DNA of 64,000 nucleotides, from the NCBI RefSeq assembly GCF_050859025.1, contig NZ_CP138200.1:682001-746000 (forward strand), given 5' to 3'. Positions within the stretch are counted from its first letter, which is position 1. Every line of letters starts with the position of its first letter. The DNA comes from Wukongibacter sp050859025 (GTDB lineage Bacteria; Bacillota; Clostridia; Peptostreptococcales; Caminicellaceae). The translations under genes were made by a program, and so were the position numbers. The notes beneath the pieces were generated by a model. That model saw only the letters and a list, made by a program, of their open reading frames with translations, ran no database searches and was not told where the DNA came from. Of this stretch, positions 17,099-24,485 are shown piece after piece.

Positions 17099-17848
17099 AT
17101 GGAGTACATTAAAATCCTAAGAGAATATATCGATACCTTTTTAGACTTCATATACCCAAGGAATATATACTGCATACTATGTAAATCACCTATAGATAGA
17201 GAGGAAGAATATTCGATTTGTGAAGAATGTAAGGATAAACTAAAGTTTATATGGGAAAAAACCTGCGATAAATGTGGAAAACCTTTAGATGAATTATATT
17301 TAATAGATAGATGCCCTGAATGTATAGATAATCCTAACTATTATACAAAGGCCGTTTCATGCCTTGAATATGATGACTTATCGAAAGAAATAATCTATAA
17401 TTTAAAGTATTACAAGAAAAGATACATTGCCTATCATGTAGCTGAAATTATATATGATAAGCTTATAGAAAGTGATATATGTAGTTTTGATACAATTATA
17501 CCAGTTCCCTTACACAAAGCTAAACAAAGGGAAAGATCCTTTAATCAAGCAAGCCTTATTAGCAAATATATAGGACAAAGAGTAAATGCAGATGTGGATA
17601 ATAGGAGTCTTATAAGAAATAGAAACACTATAACTCAGAATCAGTTAACCAAGGAAGAGAGGAAGGAAAATCTTAAAGGAGCCTTTGAAGTAGTTAATAA
17701 TGCCAATATAAAGGATAGAAACATATTACTTATAGACGATATTTACACCACTGGAGCAACTGTAAATCAGTGTGGCAAAGTATTACTTGAGAATGGAGCT
17801 TTAAAAATATATGTAGCTACCTTTGCTACCGGTAGAAATTACTATTGA
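17099..17848 (+). CDS. comF: ComF family phosphoribosyltransferase-like protein
   Basis: 249 residues. The N-terminal zinc-finger-like cysteines (CILC, CEEC, CDKCGK, CPEC) are followed by a phosphoribosyltransferase fold with PVPLHKAKQRERSFNQA and the PRPP-loop LLIDDIYTTGATV. ComF helps bring single-stranded DNA into the cell in competent bacteria. In Clostridia it heads the late flagellar cluster without proof of competence. The start is ATG 17099, nine bases after AAGGAAAGG; the TTG starts at 17072 and 17090 are before or inside that site. It stands ahead of yvyF and flgM as in Bacillus subtilis. Confidence 0.9.
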   Translation: MEYIKILREYIDTFLDFIYPRNIYCILCKSPIDREEEYSICEECKDKLKFIWEKTCDKCGKPLDELYLIDRCPECIDNPNYYTKAVSCLEYDDLSKEIIYNLKYYKKRYIAYHVAEIIYDKLIESDICSFDTIIPVPLHKAKQRERSFNQASLISKYIGQRVNADVDNRSLIRNRNTITQNQLTKEERKENLKGAFEVVNNANIKDRNILLIDDIYTTGATVNQCGKVLLENGALKIYVATFATGRNYY

Positions 17849-17950
17849 TGAATATTATTATAATAAAAGTTAATGGTGTTAAAAACCAGAGAAAACCTTA
17901 TTCTGTATCTGATAGACTATTATCAAACTACCAATATATACTAAAAACTA

Positions 17951-17981
17951 TTGACTTGTAGAAGCATCTTTATGCTATAAT
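17951..17981 (+). promoter_or_regulatory. Probable sigma-A promoter of yvyF-flgM operon
   Basis: TTGACT 17951-17956 and a perfect TATAAT 17976-17981, spacing 19 (slightly long). It lies about 30 bases before the yvyF start. Confidence 0.55.
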
Positions 17982-18012
17982 ATCTTAATAAGAGTAGAGG
18001 GGGCGGTTGCTT

Positions 18013-18426
18013 TTGAATATAAAAAATTGCAAAGAATGTGGAAAGCTATTCCAATATGATGGTATTAGTAGACTATGTTTCAAATGTAGAAAAAAGGATG
18101 ACGAAGATTTTAGAAAGGTTAAAGAATTTCTTTATGAAAATCCAAAAGAGACCATTACAGTAGTAGCAGAAGAAACTGAGGTTTCTGAAGATAAGATACT
18201 AAGATACCTTAGAGAAGGTAAATTAGAAATAGTAGGGGATAATCCAGGTATATTATTGGATTGCGAATCATGTGGTAAGTCAATCAGAACAGGAAGATAT
18301 TGTGATCAATGTGCCCATGACATAGAAAGGGGTCTAAAGTCTGGGTTTGAAAGGCAAGAAAGGCCAAGGAAAGATCTTACTAAGAATAGGATGTACATAA
18401 CTGAAATGAAAAAGAATAGAAAATAG
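18013..18426 (+). CDS. yvyF: TIGR03826/YvyF family flagellar operon protein
   Basis: 138 residues. Two zinc-ribbon-like pairs at the N-terminus (CKECGKLF, CFKC), a central helix-turn-helix-like part (TITVVAEETEVSEDKILRYLREG), then CESCGKSI and CDQCAHDI. This matches the YvyF family that lies immediately before flgM in Bacillus and Clostridia; B. subtilis YvyF has been linked to translational control of flgM, and a role in flagellar gene regulation is likely. I chose TTG 18013, nine bases after the GAGGGGG site; the upstream TTG at 18007 touches that site. Confidence 0.85.
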   Translation: MNIKNCKECGKLFQYDGISRLCFKCRKKDDEDFRKVKEFLYENPKETITVVAEETEVSEDKILRYLREGKLEIVGDNPGILLDCESCGKSIRTGRYCDQCAHDIERGLKSGFERQERPRKDLTKNRMYITEMKKNRK

Positions 18427-18437
18427 ATAAGTTTTTA

Positions 18438-18465
18438 TTAATAAAAACCTCATCTCTGCCGATAA
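18438..18465 (+). promoter_or_regulatory. Candidate sigma-28 promoter for flgM inside hairpin
   Basis: TTAA at 18438-18441 and GCCGATAA at 18458-18465, spacing 16. The -10 box is a near-perfect sigma-28/sigma-D element (GCCGATAT), while the -35 is one base off TAAA. The predicted start near 18472 falls in the loop of the 18447-18496 hairpin. B. subtilis flgM also has its own sigma-D promoter. Confidence 0.6.
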
Positions 18466-18496
18466 TATAATTAGTAATATTCGGTAGAGATGAGGT
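18447..18496 (+). promoter_or_regulatory. 16-bp hairpin sequestering the flgM ribosome site
   Basis: Bases 18447-18462 (ACCTCATCTCTGCCGA) pair continuously with 18481-18496 (TCGGTAGAGATGAGGT), one G-U pair. The 3' arm holds GAGGTG, the flgM ribosome site, with TTTTT and ATG 18503 directly after. It can be read as a terminator for yvyF or as a lid over flgM translation. Confidence 0.8.
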
Positions 18497-18502
18497 GTTT
18501 TT

Positions 18503-18793
18503 ATGAAAATATTTAATAATCCTAATATGCAGAAGGTTATGGGTGCTTACAAAAACAAAATGGCGAAAACTGAAAAAAGCAAAGAAGCAAACAATACTAA
18601 AGATAAAATTGAATTTTCTTCTATGGCGAAGGATTTTCAAGTTGCCATGAATGCTTTTAAAAAGCTTCCCGAGGTAAGAGAAGTAAAAATATCAGAGGTA
18701 AAGGGTGCTATAGCCTCTGGAACCTATAATCCATCGGCTGAGGAGACTGTGGATAAGATAGTTGAGGGAATAAATTTTGATAAAAAAATATAA
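18503..18793 (+). CDS. flgM: Anti-sigma-28 factor FlgM
   Basis: 96 residues. The disordered, polar N-terminal half and helical C-terminal half with KIEFSSMAKDFQVAMNAFKKLPEVREVKISEVKGAIASGTYNPSAEETVDKI are typical of FlgM; the VREEKV..IK..I..GTY.v core binds sigma-28. FlgM holds the flagellar sigma factor inactive until the hook-basal body is complete and FlgM is exported. Its ribosome site lies in the strong hairpin described, so its amount is probably tuned by which promoter makes the mRNA. First of a run of late flagellar genes, 84 bases before flgN. Confidence 0.93.
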   Translation: MKIFNNPNMQKVMGAYKNKMAKTEKSKEANNTKDKIEFSSMAKDFQVAMNAFKKLPEVREVKISEVKGAIASGTYNPSAEETVDKIVEGINFDKKI

Positions 18794-18876
18794 GAATAGT
18801 TAAAAAGCTTGGAAATTTGAAGGGTTAACCTAAAAAGTGTATTTGTACGTATAGGTCTAGAATGGGGGTCGATGGC

Positions 18877-19374
18877 ATGAATAAATCCGTAGAGCAGTTA
18901 ATGATAGCCCTTACTAAGGAGCATGAGATGTACCAGGAAGTACTAGAAATAGCGAGAAAGAAAAGAAATGTAATAGTAGAAGGTAAGATAAAGGAGCTTG
19001 ATGGTATTACCGGTAAGGAACAAGCTATGATATTAAGTATAGGCAAGCTTGAGAATATAAGAGAAAGCATACTAAAGAACATAGTTAAAGAATTGAATGT
19101 GGACAATATACAAAATATTTCTGGTCTTGCTAAATATCTTGATGATGAAACTAAAAATGAAATACTAGCTATTAGAGATAAGCTTGCAGAGACTTTGAAG
19201 ATGGTAAAGGAAGAAAATGATTTAAATAGTAAGCTTATAGAGCAATCTCTTGAATATATAGAATTCAACAAAAACATATTAACTACTTTAGAAAATAGAG
19301 GAAGTACTTATGGTTCTGATGCAGACGAAAAAGATGTCAATGTGAAAAGTAATTTATTTGATTTAAAAGTATAG
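18877..19374 (+). CDS. flgN: FlgN-type flagellar export chaperone
   Basis: 165 residues, almost entirely alpha-helical with heptad-like Leu/Ile spacing, the fold of FlgN, the chaperone that keeps hook-associated proteins FlgK and FlgL soluble until export. Its place directly before flgK supports the call. The start is ATG 18877, seven bases after GGGGGT; the frame starting at 18862 begins at or before that site. The C-terminal tail (GSTYGSDADEKD) is acidic and probably flexible. 11 bases separate it from flgK. Confidence 0.88.
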   Translation: MNKSVEQLMIALTKEHEMYQEVLEIARKKRNVIVEGKIKELDGITGKEQAMILSIGKLENIRESILKNIVKELNVDNIQNISGLAKYLDDETKNEILAIRDKLAETLKMVKEENDLNSKLIEQSLEYIEFNKNILTTLENRGSTYGSDADEKDVNVKSNLFDLKV

Positions 19375-19385
19375 GGGGATGACAA

Positions 19386-20831
19386 ATGAGTTCTACATTT
19401 TTTGGATTTAATATAGCACGTTCAGGTCTCTTTGCTAGTCAAAGAGCTATGAATATAACTTCTCATAATATTGCCAATGCAAAGACTCCAGGGTATACAA
19501 GACAAAGATTGGATATGGAGCAATCGAGTCCCATGTATTTGCCAGGCGGGCAGGGGATGTTGGGGACAGGCGTTGATACGGAAGGTATTAGCCAGCTTAG
19601 AAGTGAATTTTTAGATTTAAAATATAGAAATGAAATTACAGGCTATGGTGAGTGGGAAACAAAGTCAGAGACTTTAGAAAGTATAGAATCGATATTTAAT
19701 GAACCTTCTGACTCTGGAATTCAAACTGTTTTTGATGAGTTTTTTTCATCATTACAGGAACTAGTTGATACGCCTGAAAGCAGTACAACTAGAAAAGCAG
19801 TGAGACAAAGAGCAATAGCCTTTACTACACGTATAAATGGGATGATTAATCAATTTGAAGACCTTCAAAGTAATATGGATTTTGAGGTAAGAGCCACAGT
19901 AGATCAGATTAATGGATATGGTGAACAAATTAAAGATCTTAATAAGTCTATATATCAAGCTGAATTGGATGGCAGTAAGGCAAACGATTTGAGGGATCAG
20001 AGAAATTTGCTTGTTGATCAGCTTTCAGAGCTCACGGATATAAATTATTACGAGGATTCAGAAAATAGATTTCATGTATTAATTAATGGAAAATCATTGG
20101 TATCTCATGTAAATAATAGTGAACTCACTTATGTACAAAGGACTACTAAAGTGAACACTTATGACGTTGACGGACTCCATGATGTTGAATGGGCCGATGG
20201 ATTGGCCTTTAACCCTACAGGTGGTAAAATAAAGGGTCTAACCGATATGATAGACAATGACTCAGGGAATAGTAAGGGAATACCGTATTATGTAAATCAA
20301 CTTAATGAATTTGTGGCAACATTTGCTGATGAAATGAACAGTATTCACAGTGCTGGTTATGACTTGTATGGTAATTCAGGCGTTGATTTTTTCACCTATG
20401 ATATTACTAACCCTGCTAAAAGCTTTTCAATATCTGCGGATATTGAGGCTGATGTAAGTAAGATAGCTGCGGCGGAATCTGCTGGTGGGGTGCCTGGAAA
20501 CGCTGGAAATGTTCTTAAAATGGCGGATATGAGACATGAGTCGATATTATTTCCAAGTGGAAGTGCAGAAAGTCCAGAGGATTTTCTAAATTCTTTGATT
20601 TCAAATCTAGGTGTTGATAGTCAAGAAGCCACGAGGATGAAGGAAAATCAAGAGGTTATGATATATCAAATCGAGACGAATAGGCAATCAATATCAGGAG
20701 TTTCTATGGATGAGGAAATGACTAACATGATTCAATTTCAACATTCTTTTAATGCTAATTCTCGAATGATAACGACAATTGATGAAATGATAGATACTAT
20801 TATAAATAGAATGGGAGTAGTTGGAAGATAA
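19386..20831 (+). CDS. flgK: Flagellar hook-associated protein 1
   Basis: 481 residues. The N-terminus has the rod/hook signature ARSGLFASQRAMNITSHNIANAKTPGYTRQRLDM (flg_bb_rod motif) and the C-terminus the helical MDEEMTNMIQFQHSFNANSRMITTIDEMIDTIINRMG, which together pack in the filament core. FlgK forms the first junction ring between hook and filament. Length is near the usual 450-600. It is exported through the flagellar type III system and needs FlgN. Confidence 0.95.
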   Translation: MSSTFFGFNIARSGLFASQRAMNITSHNIANAKTPGYTRQRLDMEQSSPMYLPGGQGMLGTGVDTEGISQLRSEFLDLKYRNEITGYGEWETKSETLESIESIFNEPSDSGIQTVFDEFFSSLQELVDTPESSTTRKAVRQRAIAFTTRINGMINQFEDLQSNMDFEVRATVDQINGYGEQIKDLNKSIYQAELDGSKANDLRDQRNLLVDQLSELTDINYYEDSENRFHVLINGKSLVSHVNNSELTYVQRTTKVNTYDVDGLHDVEWADGLAFNPTGGKIKGLTDMIDNDSGNSKGIPYYVNQLNEFVATFADEMNSIHSAGYDLYGNSGVDFFTYDITNPAKSFSISADIEADVSKIAAAESAGGVPGNAGNVLKMADMRHESILFPSGSAESPEDFLNSLISNLGVDSQEATRMKENQEVMIYQIETNRQSISGVSMDEEMTNMIQFQHSFNANSRMITTIDEMIDTIINRMGVVGR

Positions 20832-20928
20832 CGAAAAATGTTTAGGTGTTGAATGTTAAATGGTTAGGAATTAAATTATACATGCAAGATATTTTGAGTT
20901 TTAAGACTGTAAAGGAGGTCCATAGAGA

Positions 20929-21843
20929 ATGCGAGTAACTAACAATATGATTGCATCAAATACATTAAGAAATTTAAATAGAAATTTATCACGTCTAGAC
21001 AAAAGAAATACACAACTTTCTACTGGAAAAAGAATCAATAAGCCCTCTGATGATCCTATAGGAACATCAAGAGCCTTGAGATTAAGATCCGATGTATCAC
21101 AAATAGAACAATATAAGAAAAATACTGATGCTGCGATATCCTGGCTCAATATCACAGAATCAGCAACAAAGGATTTATACAATATAATTCACAAGGCTAA
21201 AGAGCTTGCTGTTCAAGGCGCTTCAGAAACCTATTCACAAAATGATAGAAATACGATAGCAGATGAGATGGAACAATTGAGAGATCAGATAATACAGCTA
21301 GGTAATAGTACCTATACTGGCAGATACATATTTTCAGGTTTCCAAACCGACGAAAAGACTTTTAATGCTGATGGGAGATATAATATAACTACTACCTCAG
21401 TTCAGAATAAAAAATATCAGGTAAGTGTGGGAGAGGAAATCGAAGTAGGGGTGTTTGGAACCGACCTTTTTGGTAAGCCCGATTCTTCATCTAGCCCAGC
21501 TAATAAAGCTCAGATTATTTCTGATTTTGACAAAGCCATTCAGGGACTTACAGATCCCATGAAGTCATCTCAGATATCAACTTTCATATCTGATATTGAA
21601 GGACACCTTAACAATGTCTTATCAGTGACATCAGAGATAGGAGCTAAGACAAACAGATTAGAGTTGGTACAAAATAGACTAGAGCAAAATAACTTGGATT
21701 TTACAGACTTACTTAGTGAAAATGAAGATGTAGATATGGCAGAAACTATTATGCATATGAAAATGGAAGAAAGTGTATACAGAGCATCCTTATCTGCGGG
21801 ATCTCGGGTTATTCAACCTACTCTTATAGACTTCATCCAGTAG
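20929..21843 (+). CDS. flgL: Flagellar hook-associated protein 3
   Basis: 304 residues. Flagellin-like N-terminal helix (MRVTNNMIASNTLRNLNRNL, LSTGKRINKPSDDPIGTSRALRLRSDVSQIEQY) and C-terminal helix ending with DVDMAETIMHMKMEESVYRASLSAGSRVIQPTLIDFI, typical of FlgL. It makes the second junction ring under the filament. AAAGGAGG precedes ATG 20929. Followed after 25 bases by the DUF6470 gene. Confidence 0.95.
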   Translation: MRVTNNMIASNTLRNLNRNLSRLDKRNTQLSTGKRINKPSDDPIGTSRALRLRSDVSQIEQYKKNTDAAISWLNITESATKDLYNIIHKAKELAVQGASETYSQNDRNTIADEMEQLRDQIIQLGNSTYTGRYIFSGFQTDEKTFNADGRYNITTTSVQNKKYQVSVGEEIEVGVFGTDLFGKPDSSSSPANKAQIISDFDKAIQGLTDPMKSSQISTFISDIEGHLNNVLSVTSEIGAKTNRLELVQNRLEQNNLDFTDLLSENEDVDMAETIMHMKMEESVYRASLSAGSRVIQPTLIDFIQ

Positions 21844-21868
21844 ATTTCTTTTATTTAGGGAGGAACCT

Positions 21869-22435
21869 ATGGATTTAAAAATAACTATGAGGCAAGGTTT
21901 TATTGGTTTGAATATCAATCAAGGAAGTATGAATATTGATTATGGTAAATCAAACTTTAACATGGAGATTAAGGATCCTAAGATAGATATGGAAATAACC
22001 CAGGCTAAGGTTATGATAGATCAAACAAGACCTTTCTCAGAAGCAGGCTTAAAAAAAATTGATGAATTTAATAGAATGAATACTGAAAAAGCTAGACAAG
22101 CTTGTTTGCAGGGAATAGGAAAAATAGTCCGACAGGGAAATGAGTTAGCTAGGATTGATACTGGAGTTAATCCTATACCAAGCCAAGCTAAATATAATGC
22201 TTTTGATCAGGATATAAAAGAGTTTAATATAGGCTTTATACCTAAAAGTAGACCTGAAATAACCTTGAATGAAGGAAGAGTTGAAATCAATCTACAAGAG
22301 GGTTATGTAAATATAGAAAATAGACCTCGTGATGTCTATTTAGATGTAAATAGGGCGAATGTTGAAGTCTATATAAGGCAAAAGCCCTTTATAGATATTG
22401 AGTATATTGGGAACAATCTAGATATGAGCATATGA
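21869..22435 (+). CDS. DUF6470 (YviE-type) flagellar-locus protein
   Basis: 188 residues. Repeated alternating-hydrophobic strands such as MNIDYGKSNFNMEIKDPKIDMEI and VEINLQEGYVNIENRPRDV suggest a beta-rich protein. The central part (KIDEFNRMNTEKARQACLQGIGKIV) is helical. It matches the family called YviE/DUF6470 that lies between flgL and fliW in Bacillus and Clostridia; function unknown, though the constant location suggests a role in filament assembly or its control. GGGAGGA precedes the ATG. Confidence 0.85.
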   Translation: MDLKITMRQGFIGLNINQGSMNIDYGKSNFNMEIKDPKIDMEITQAKVMIDQTRPFSEAGLKKIDEFNRMNTEKARQACLQGIGKIVRQGNELARIDTGVNPIPSQAKYNAFDQDIKEFNIGFIPKSRPEITLNEGRVEINLQEGYVNIENRPRDVYLDVNRANVEVYIRQKPFIDIEYIGNNLDMSI

Positions 22436-22448
22436 ATGGAGGAACACT

Positions 22449-22886
22449 ATGAAACTAAATACTAAACATTTTGGAGAAGTAGAGGTAGAAGAAGAAAATA
22501 TTATATTTTTTTCAGAAGGAATTCCGGCTTTCGAAAATGTAAAGAAGTATGTAATTATCAAGAATCCAAATTCAGAGCTTCCTTTTGACTGGTTGCAGGG
22601 AGTAGACGAACCAAATCTTACGTTTGTCATAGTTAATCCATTCCTATTTAAGGAAAATTATGAGTTTGATATACCTCAGGCGACTATTGATAGTCTAGCT
22701 ATAGAAAGTCAGAAAGATATATTTATATACTGTATTGTAACTGTACCTGAAAATGTAACGGAAACTACTATGAATTTAAAGGCTCCGATTATAATAAATA
22801 TCAAAGAAAAAAGGGGCAGACAGCTCGTATTGGAAACAGATGAATATGAAGTGAAATATAAGATATTTAAAAAGACAGCACTCTAA
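22449..22886 (+). CDS. fliW: Flagellar assembly factor FliW
   Basis: 145 residues with the family start MKLNTKHFGEVEVEEENIIFFSEGIPAFENVKKYVII, then LQGVDEPNLTFVIVNPFLF, IYCIVTVPENVTETTMNLKAPIIINI and late VLETDEYEVKYKIF. FliW binds either flagellin or CsrA; when flagellin leaves the cell, FliW frees from it and removes CsrA from the hag leader, so flagellin is translated only when it is being exported. csrA follows after 12 bases, and the hag leader carries a matching CsrA hairpin. Confidence 0.96.
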   Translation: MKLNTKHFGEVEVEEENIIFFSEGIPAFENVKKYVIIKNPNSELPFDWLQGVDEPNLTFVIVNPFLFKENYEFDIPQATIDSLAIESQKDIFIYCIVTVPENVTETTMNLKAPIIINIKEKRGRQLVLETDEYEVKYKIFKKTAL

Positions 22887-22898
22887 GGGAGGGCTCAT

Positions 22899-23132
22899 AT
22901 GCTTATACTATCTAGAAAGCTGAACGAAAGTTTAATTGTAGGAGAGAATATTGAGATAAAGGTTATAAAAATTGAGGATGGAAAAGTAAAATTAGGCATA
23001 TCTGCACCTAAAGATATAAACATATATAGAAAAGAATTATATGATATTATAGTTAAAGAGAACATGAAAGCCAGTACTGCTGATATAGAATATGACAAAT
23101 TGAGTAGTTTATTTAATATCAATAAAAAATAA
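22899..23132 (+). CDS. csrA: Carbon storage / flagellin translation regulator CsrA
   Basis: 77 residues with the canonical MLILSRKLNESLIVGENIEIKVIKIEDGKVKLGISAPKDINIYRKELY. CsrA is an RNA-binding dimer that recognises GGA in hairpin loops and blocks ribosome binding. In flagellated Firmicutes its main known target is the flagellin mRNA, the next gene here. GGGAGGG precedes the ATG. Confidence 0.97.
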   Translation: MLILSRKLNESLIVGENIEIKVIKIEDGKVKLGISAPKDINIYRKELYDIIVKENMKASTADIEYDKLSSLFNINKK

Positions 23133-23153
23133 TAAAAGAATATAAAAAAAAGT

Positions 23154-23181
23154 TAAAGTTTTTTTCAGAATATGTCGATAT
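23154..23181 (+). promoter_or_regulatory. Sigma-28 (SigD) promoter of flagellin gene
   Basis: TAAA at 23154-23157, 16-base spacer, GTCGATAT at 23174-23181. One base from the consensus -10 GCCGATAT. The transcript would start near 23188, giving a leader of about 84 bases. Confidence 0.85.
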
Positions 23182-23228
23182 TATTATTGAGAAGATAAAG
23201 TTAGCTAACTTTGTCGAAAAATAAAAAC

Positions 23229-23266
23229 TTTGGCAAGGATGCCAAAATTAAAAATCAAGGAGGAAT
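23229..23266 (+). promoter_or_regulatory. CsrA binding sites in the flagellin leader
   Basis: Stem TTTGGC/GCCAAA (23229-23234 with 23241-23246) displays the loop AAGGAT, an ideal CsrA hairpin with GGA in the loop. The second site CAAGGAGGA (23257-23265) overlaps the ribosome site of hag. Two sites, one over the Shine-Dalgarno, is the arrangement known for B. subtilis hag. Confidence 0.82.
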
Positions 23267-23271
23267 TTTTA

Positions 23272-24033
23272 ATGAGAATTAATAACAACATCATGGCTAT
23301 GAATGCCCACAATCAACTTAGAATCAACAATTACAACCAAGGAAAATCTATTGAGAAGTTAAGCTCTGGTTATAGAATAAACAGAGCAGCAGATGACGCG
23401 GCAGGACTTGCAGTATCTGAAAAAATGAGAGGACAAATTAGAGGTCTTGCTCAGGCTCAAAGAAATGCTCAAGATGGTATATCTTTAGTACAAACTGCTG
23501 AAGGTGCTTTAAATGAAGTTAGTGATATGTTAACAAGAATGAAGGAACTAATGGTTCAAAAAGCAAATGGTACATACAATAGTGCTGATACAGCTAATAT
23601 TGATGAAGAACTTACAGCACTAAGAGCTGAAATTACTAATATCGCATCTAAAACTAAGTTTAATGATAAAGCAGTTCTTCAAGGTTCAAGCTTTGACATT
23701 CAAATTAATCACTCAAGTGGAGCTATTATGACAATAGCTACTCCAAACTTATCATTAACTACTACTACCTTAACAAACGTTGAAAGTGCTATAGAATCAG
23801 TTTCTACTGAGCGTGCTAAGCTTGGTGCTCTTCAAAATAGACTAGAGCATACAGTTAATAACTTAGGTACTACTCATGAAAACCTTCAAGCAGCAGAATC
23901 GCGTGTAAGAGATACTGATATGGCTAAGGAAATGATGAACTTTACTAAGTTCAACATACTTAATCAAGCTGCTCAATCAATGCTTGCTCAAGCTAATCAA
24001 GCACCACAAGGTGTATTACAACTATTAGGTTAA
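23272..24033 (+). CDS. hag: Flagellin
   Basis: 253 residues. Conserved N-terminal helix region (MRINNNIMAMNAHNQLRINN, KLSSGYRINRAADDAAGLAVSEKMRGQIRGL, AQRNAQDGISLVQTAEGAL) and C-terminal region (ESRVRDTDMAKEMMNFTKFNIL...MLAQANQAPQGVLQLL) with only a short variable middle of about 60 residues rich in Ser/Thr (SLTTTTLTNVES), the likely glycan-bearing surface. The start ATG 23272 sits behind AAGGAGGA; a frame reaching back to 23230 would pass through the CsrA hairpin and is not real. Followed by a terminator and the Maf genes. Confidence 0.97.
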   Translation: MRINNNIMAMNAHNQLRINNYNQGKSIEKLSSGYRINRAADDAAGLAVSEKMRGQIRGLAQAQRNAQDGISLVQTAEGALNEVSDMLTRMKELMVQKANGTYNSADTANIDEELTALRAEITNIASKTKFNDKAVLQGSSFDIQINHSSGAIMTIATPNLSLTTTTLTNVESAIESVSTERAKLGALQNRLEHTVNNLGTTHENLQAAESRVRDTDMAKEMMNFTKFNILNQAAQSMLAQANQAPQGVLQLLG

Positions 24034-24057
24034 TATAATCTAGATGAATTTAATAAT

Positions 24058-24083
24058 AAGGCTGGCCCAATACGGCCAGCTTT
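24058..24083 (+). terminator. Flagellin terminator
   Basis: GCTGGCC (24061-24067) pairs with GGCCAGC (24074-24080), extended by AAG/TTT, and is followed by a T-rich tail. It probably passes some transcripts on to the Maf genes. Confidence 0.85.
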
Positions 24084-24107
24084 ATTTTATTTAAGGAGGA
24101 CTTTCAT

Positions 24108-24482
24108 ATGGAAAATACAACTTCAAATGAAGCATTAGAGAGCTTATATGAGTACTCATTTAAGCTTATAGAAGCTATTAATAAGACTGTAGACCATATA
24201 CGTTCGCAGCAGACTGAAAAAACCATAAATATATTGCCTAAAATTATAGAGGGACTTCAATGGTGTATAGAGGTTTTACATTATACTAAGGATATATTCG
24301 CAAATCATGGTATTATGTTAGACGAAGAACAAATCAAGGAAACCTTTGGAGAACTTCTAGATGCTATGGAATATGATGATACTGTATTGCTTTCAGATAT
24401 ATTTGAGTATGAAGTAGTTGATATCTTGAAGGGGTGGAGAGAAGGATTGGAGAAAGTGCTAGATATTGATAACGAGGTATAG
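24108..24482 (+). CDS. Small acidic helical protein in the flagellin-Maf gap
   Basis: 124 residues, acidic (many Glu/Asp) and predicted all-helical. It begins MENTTSNEALESLYEYSFKLIEAINKTVDHI. I do not recognise a family. Proteins of this size and character are often found next to flagellin and Maf genes in Clostridia and may be chaperone- or FliS-like. AAGGAGG lies 7 bases before ATG 24108. The next gene begins three bases after its stop, so the two are translated together. Confidence 0.7.
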   Translation: MENTTSNEALESLYEYSFKLIEAINKTVDHIRSQQTEKTINILPKIIEGLQWCIEVLHYTKDIFANHGIMLDEEQIKETFGELLDAMEYDDTVLLSDIFEYEVVDILKGWREGLEKVLDIDNEV

Positions 24483-24485
24483 ATT

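Noticed and set aside
18380..18640. Minus-strand open frame over yvyF-flgM
   Set aside because: It overlaps two well-supported flagellar genes and has no family features.
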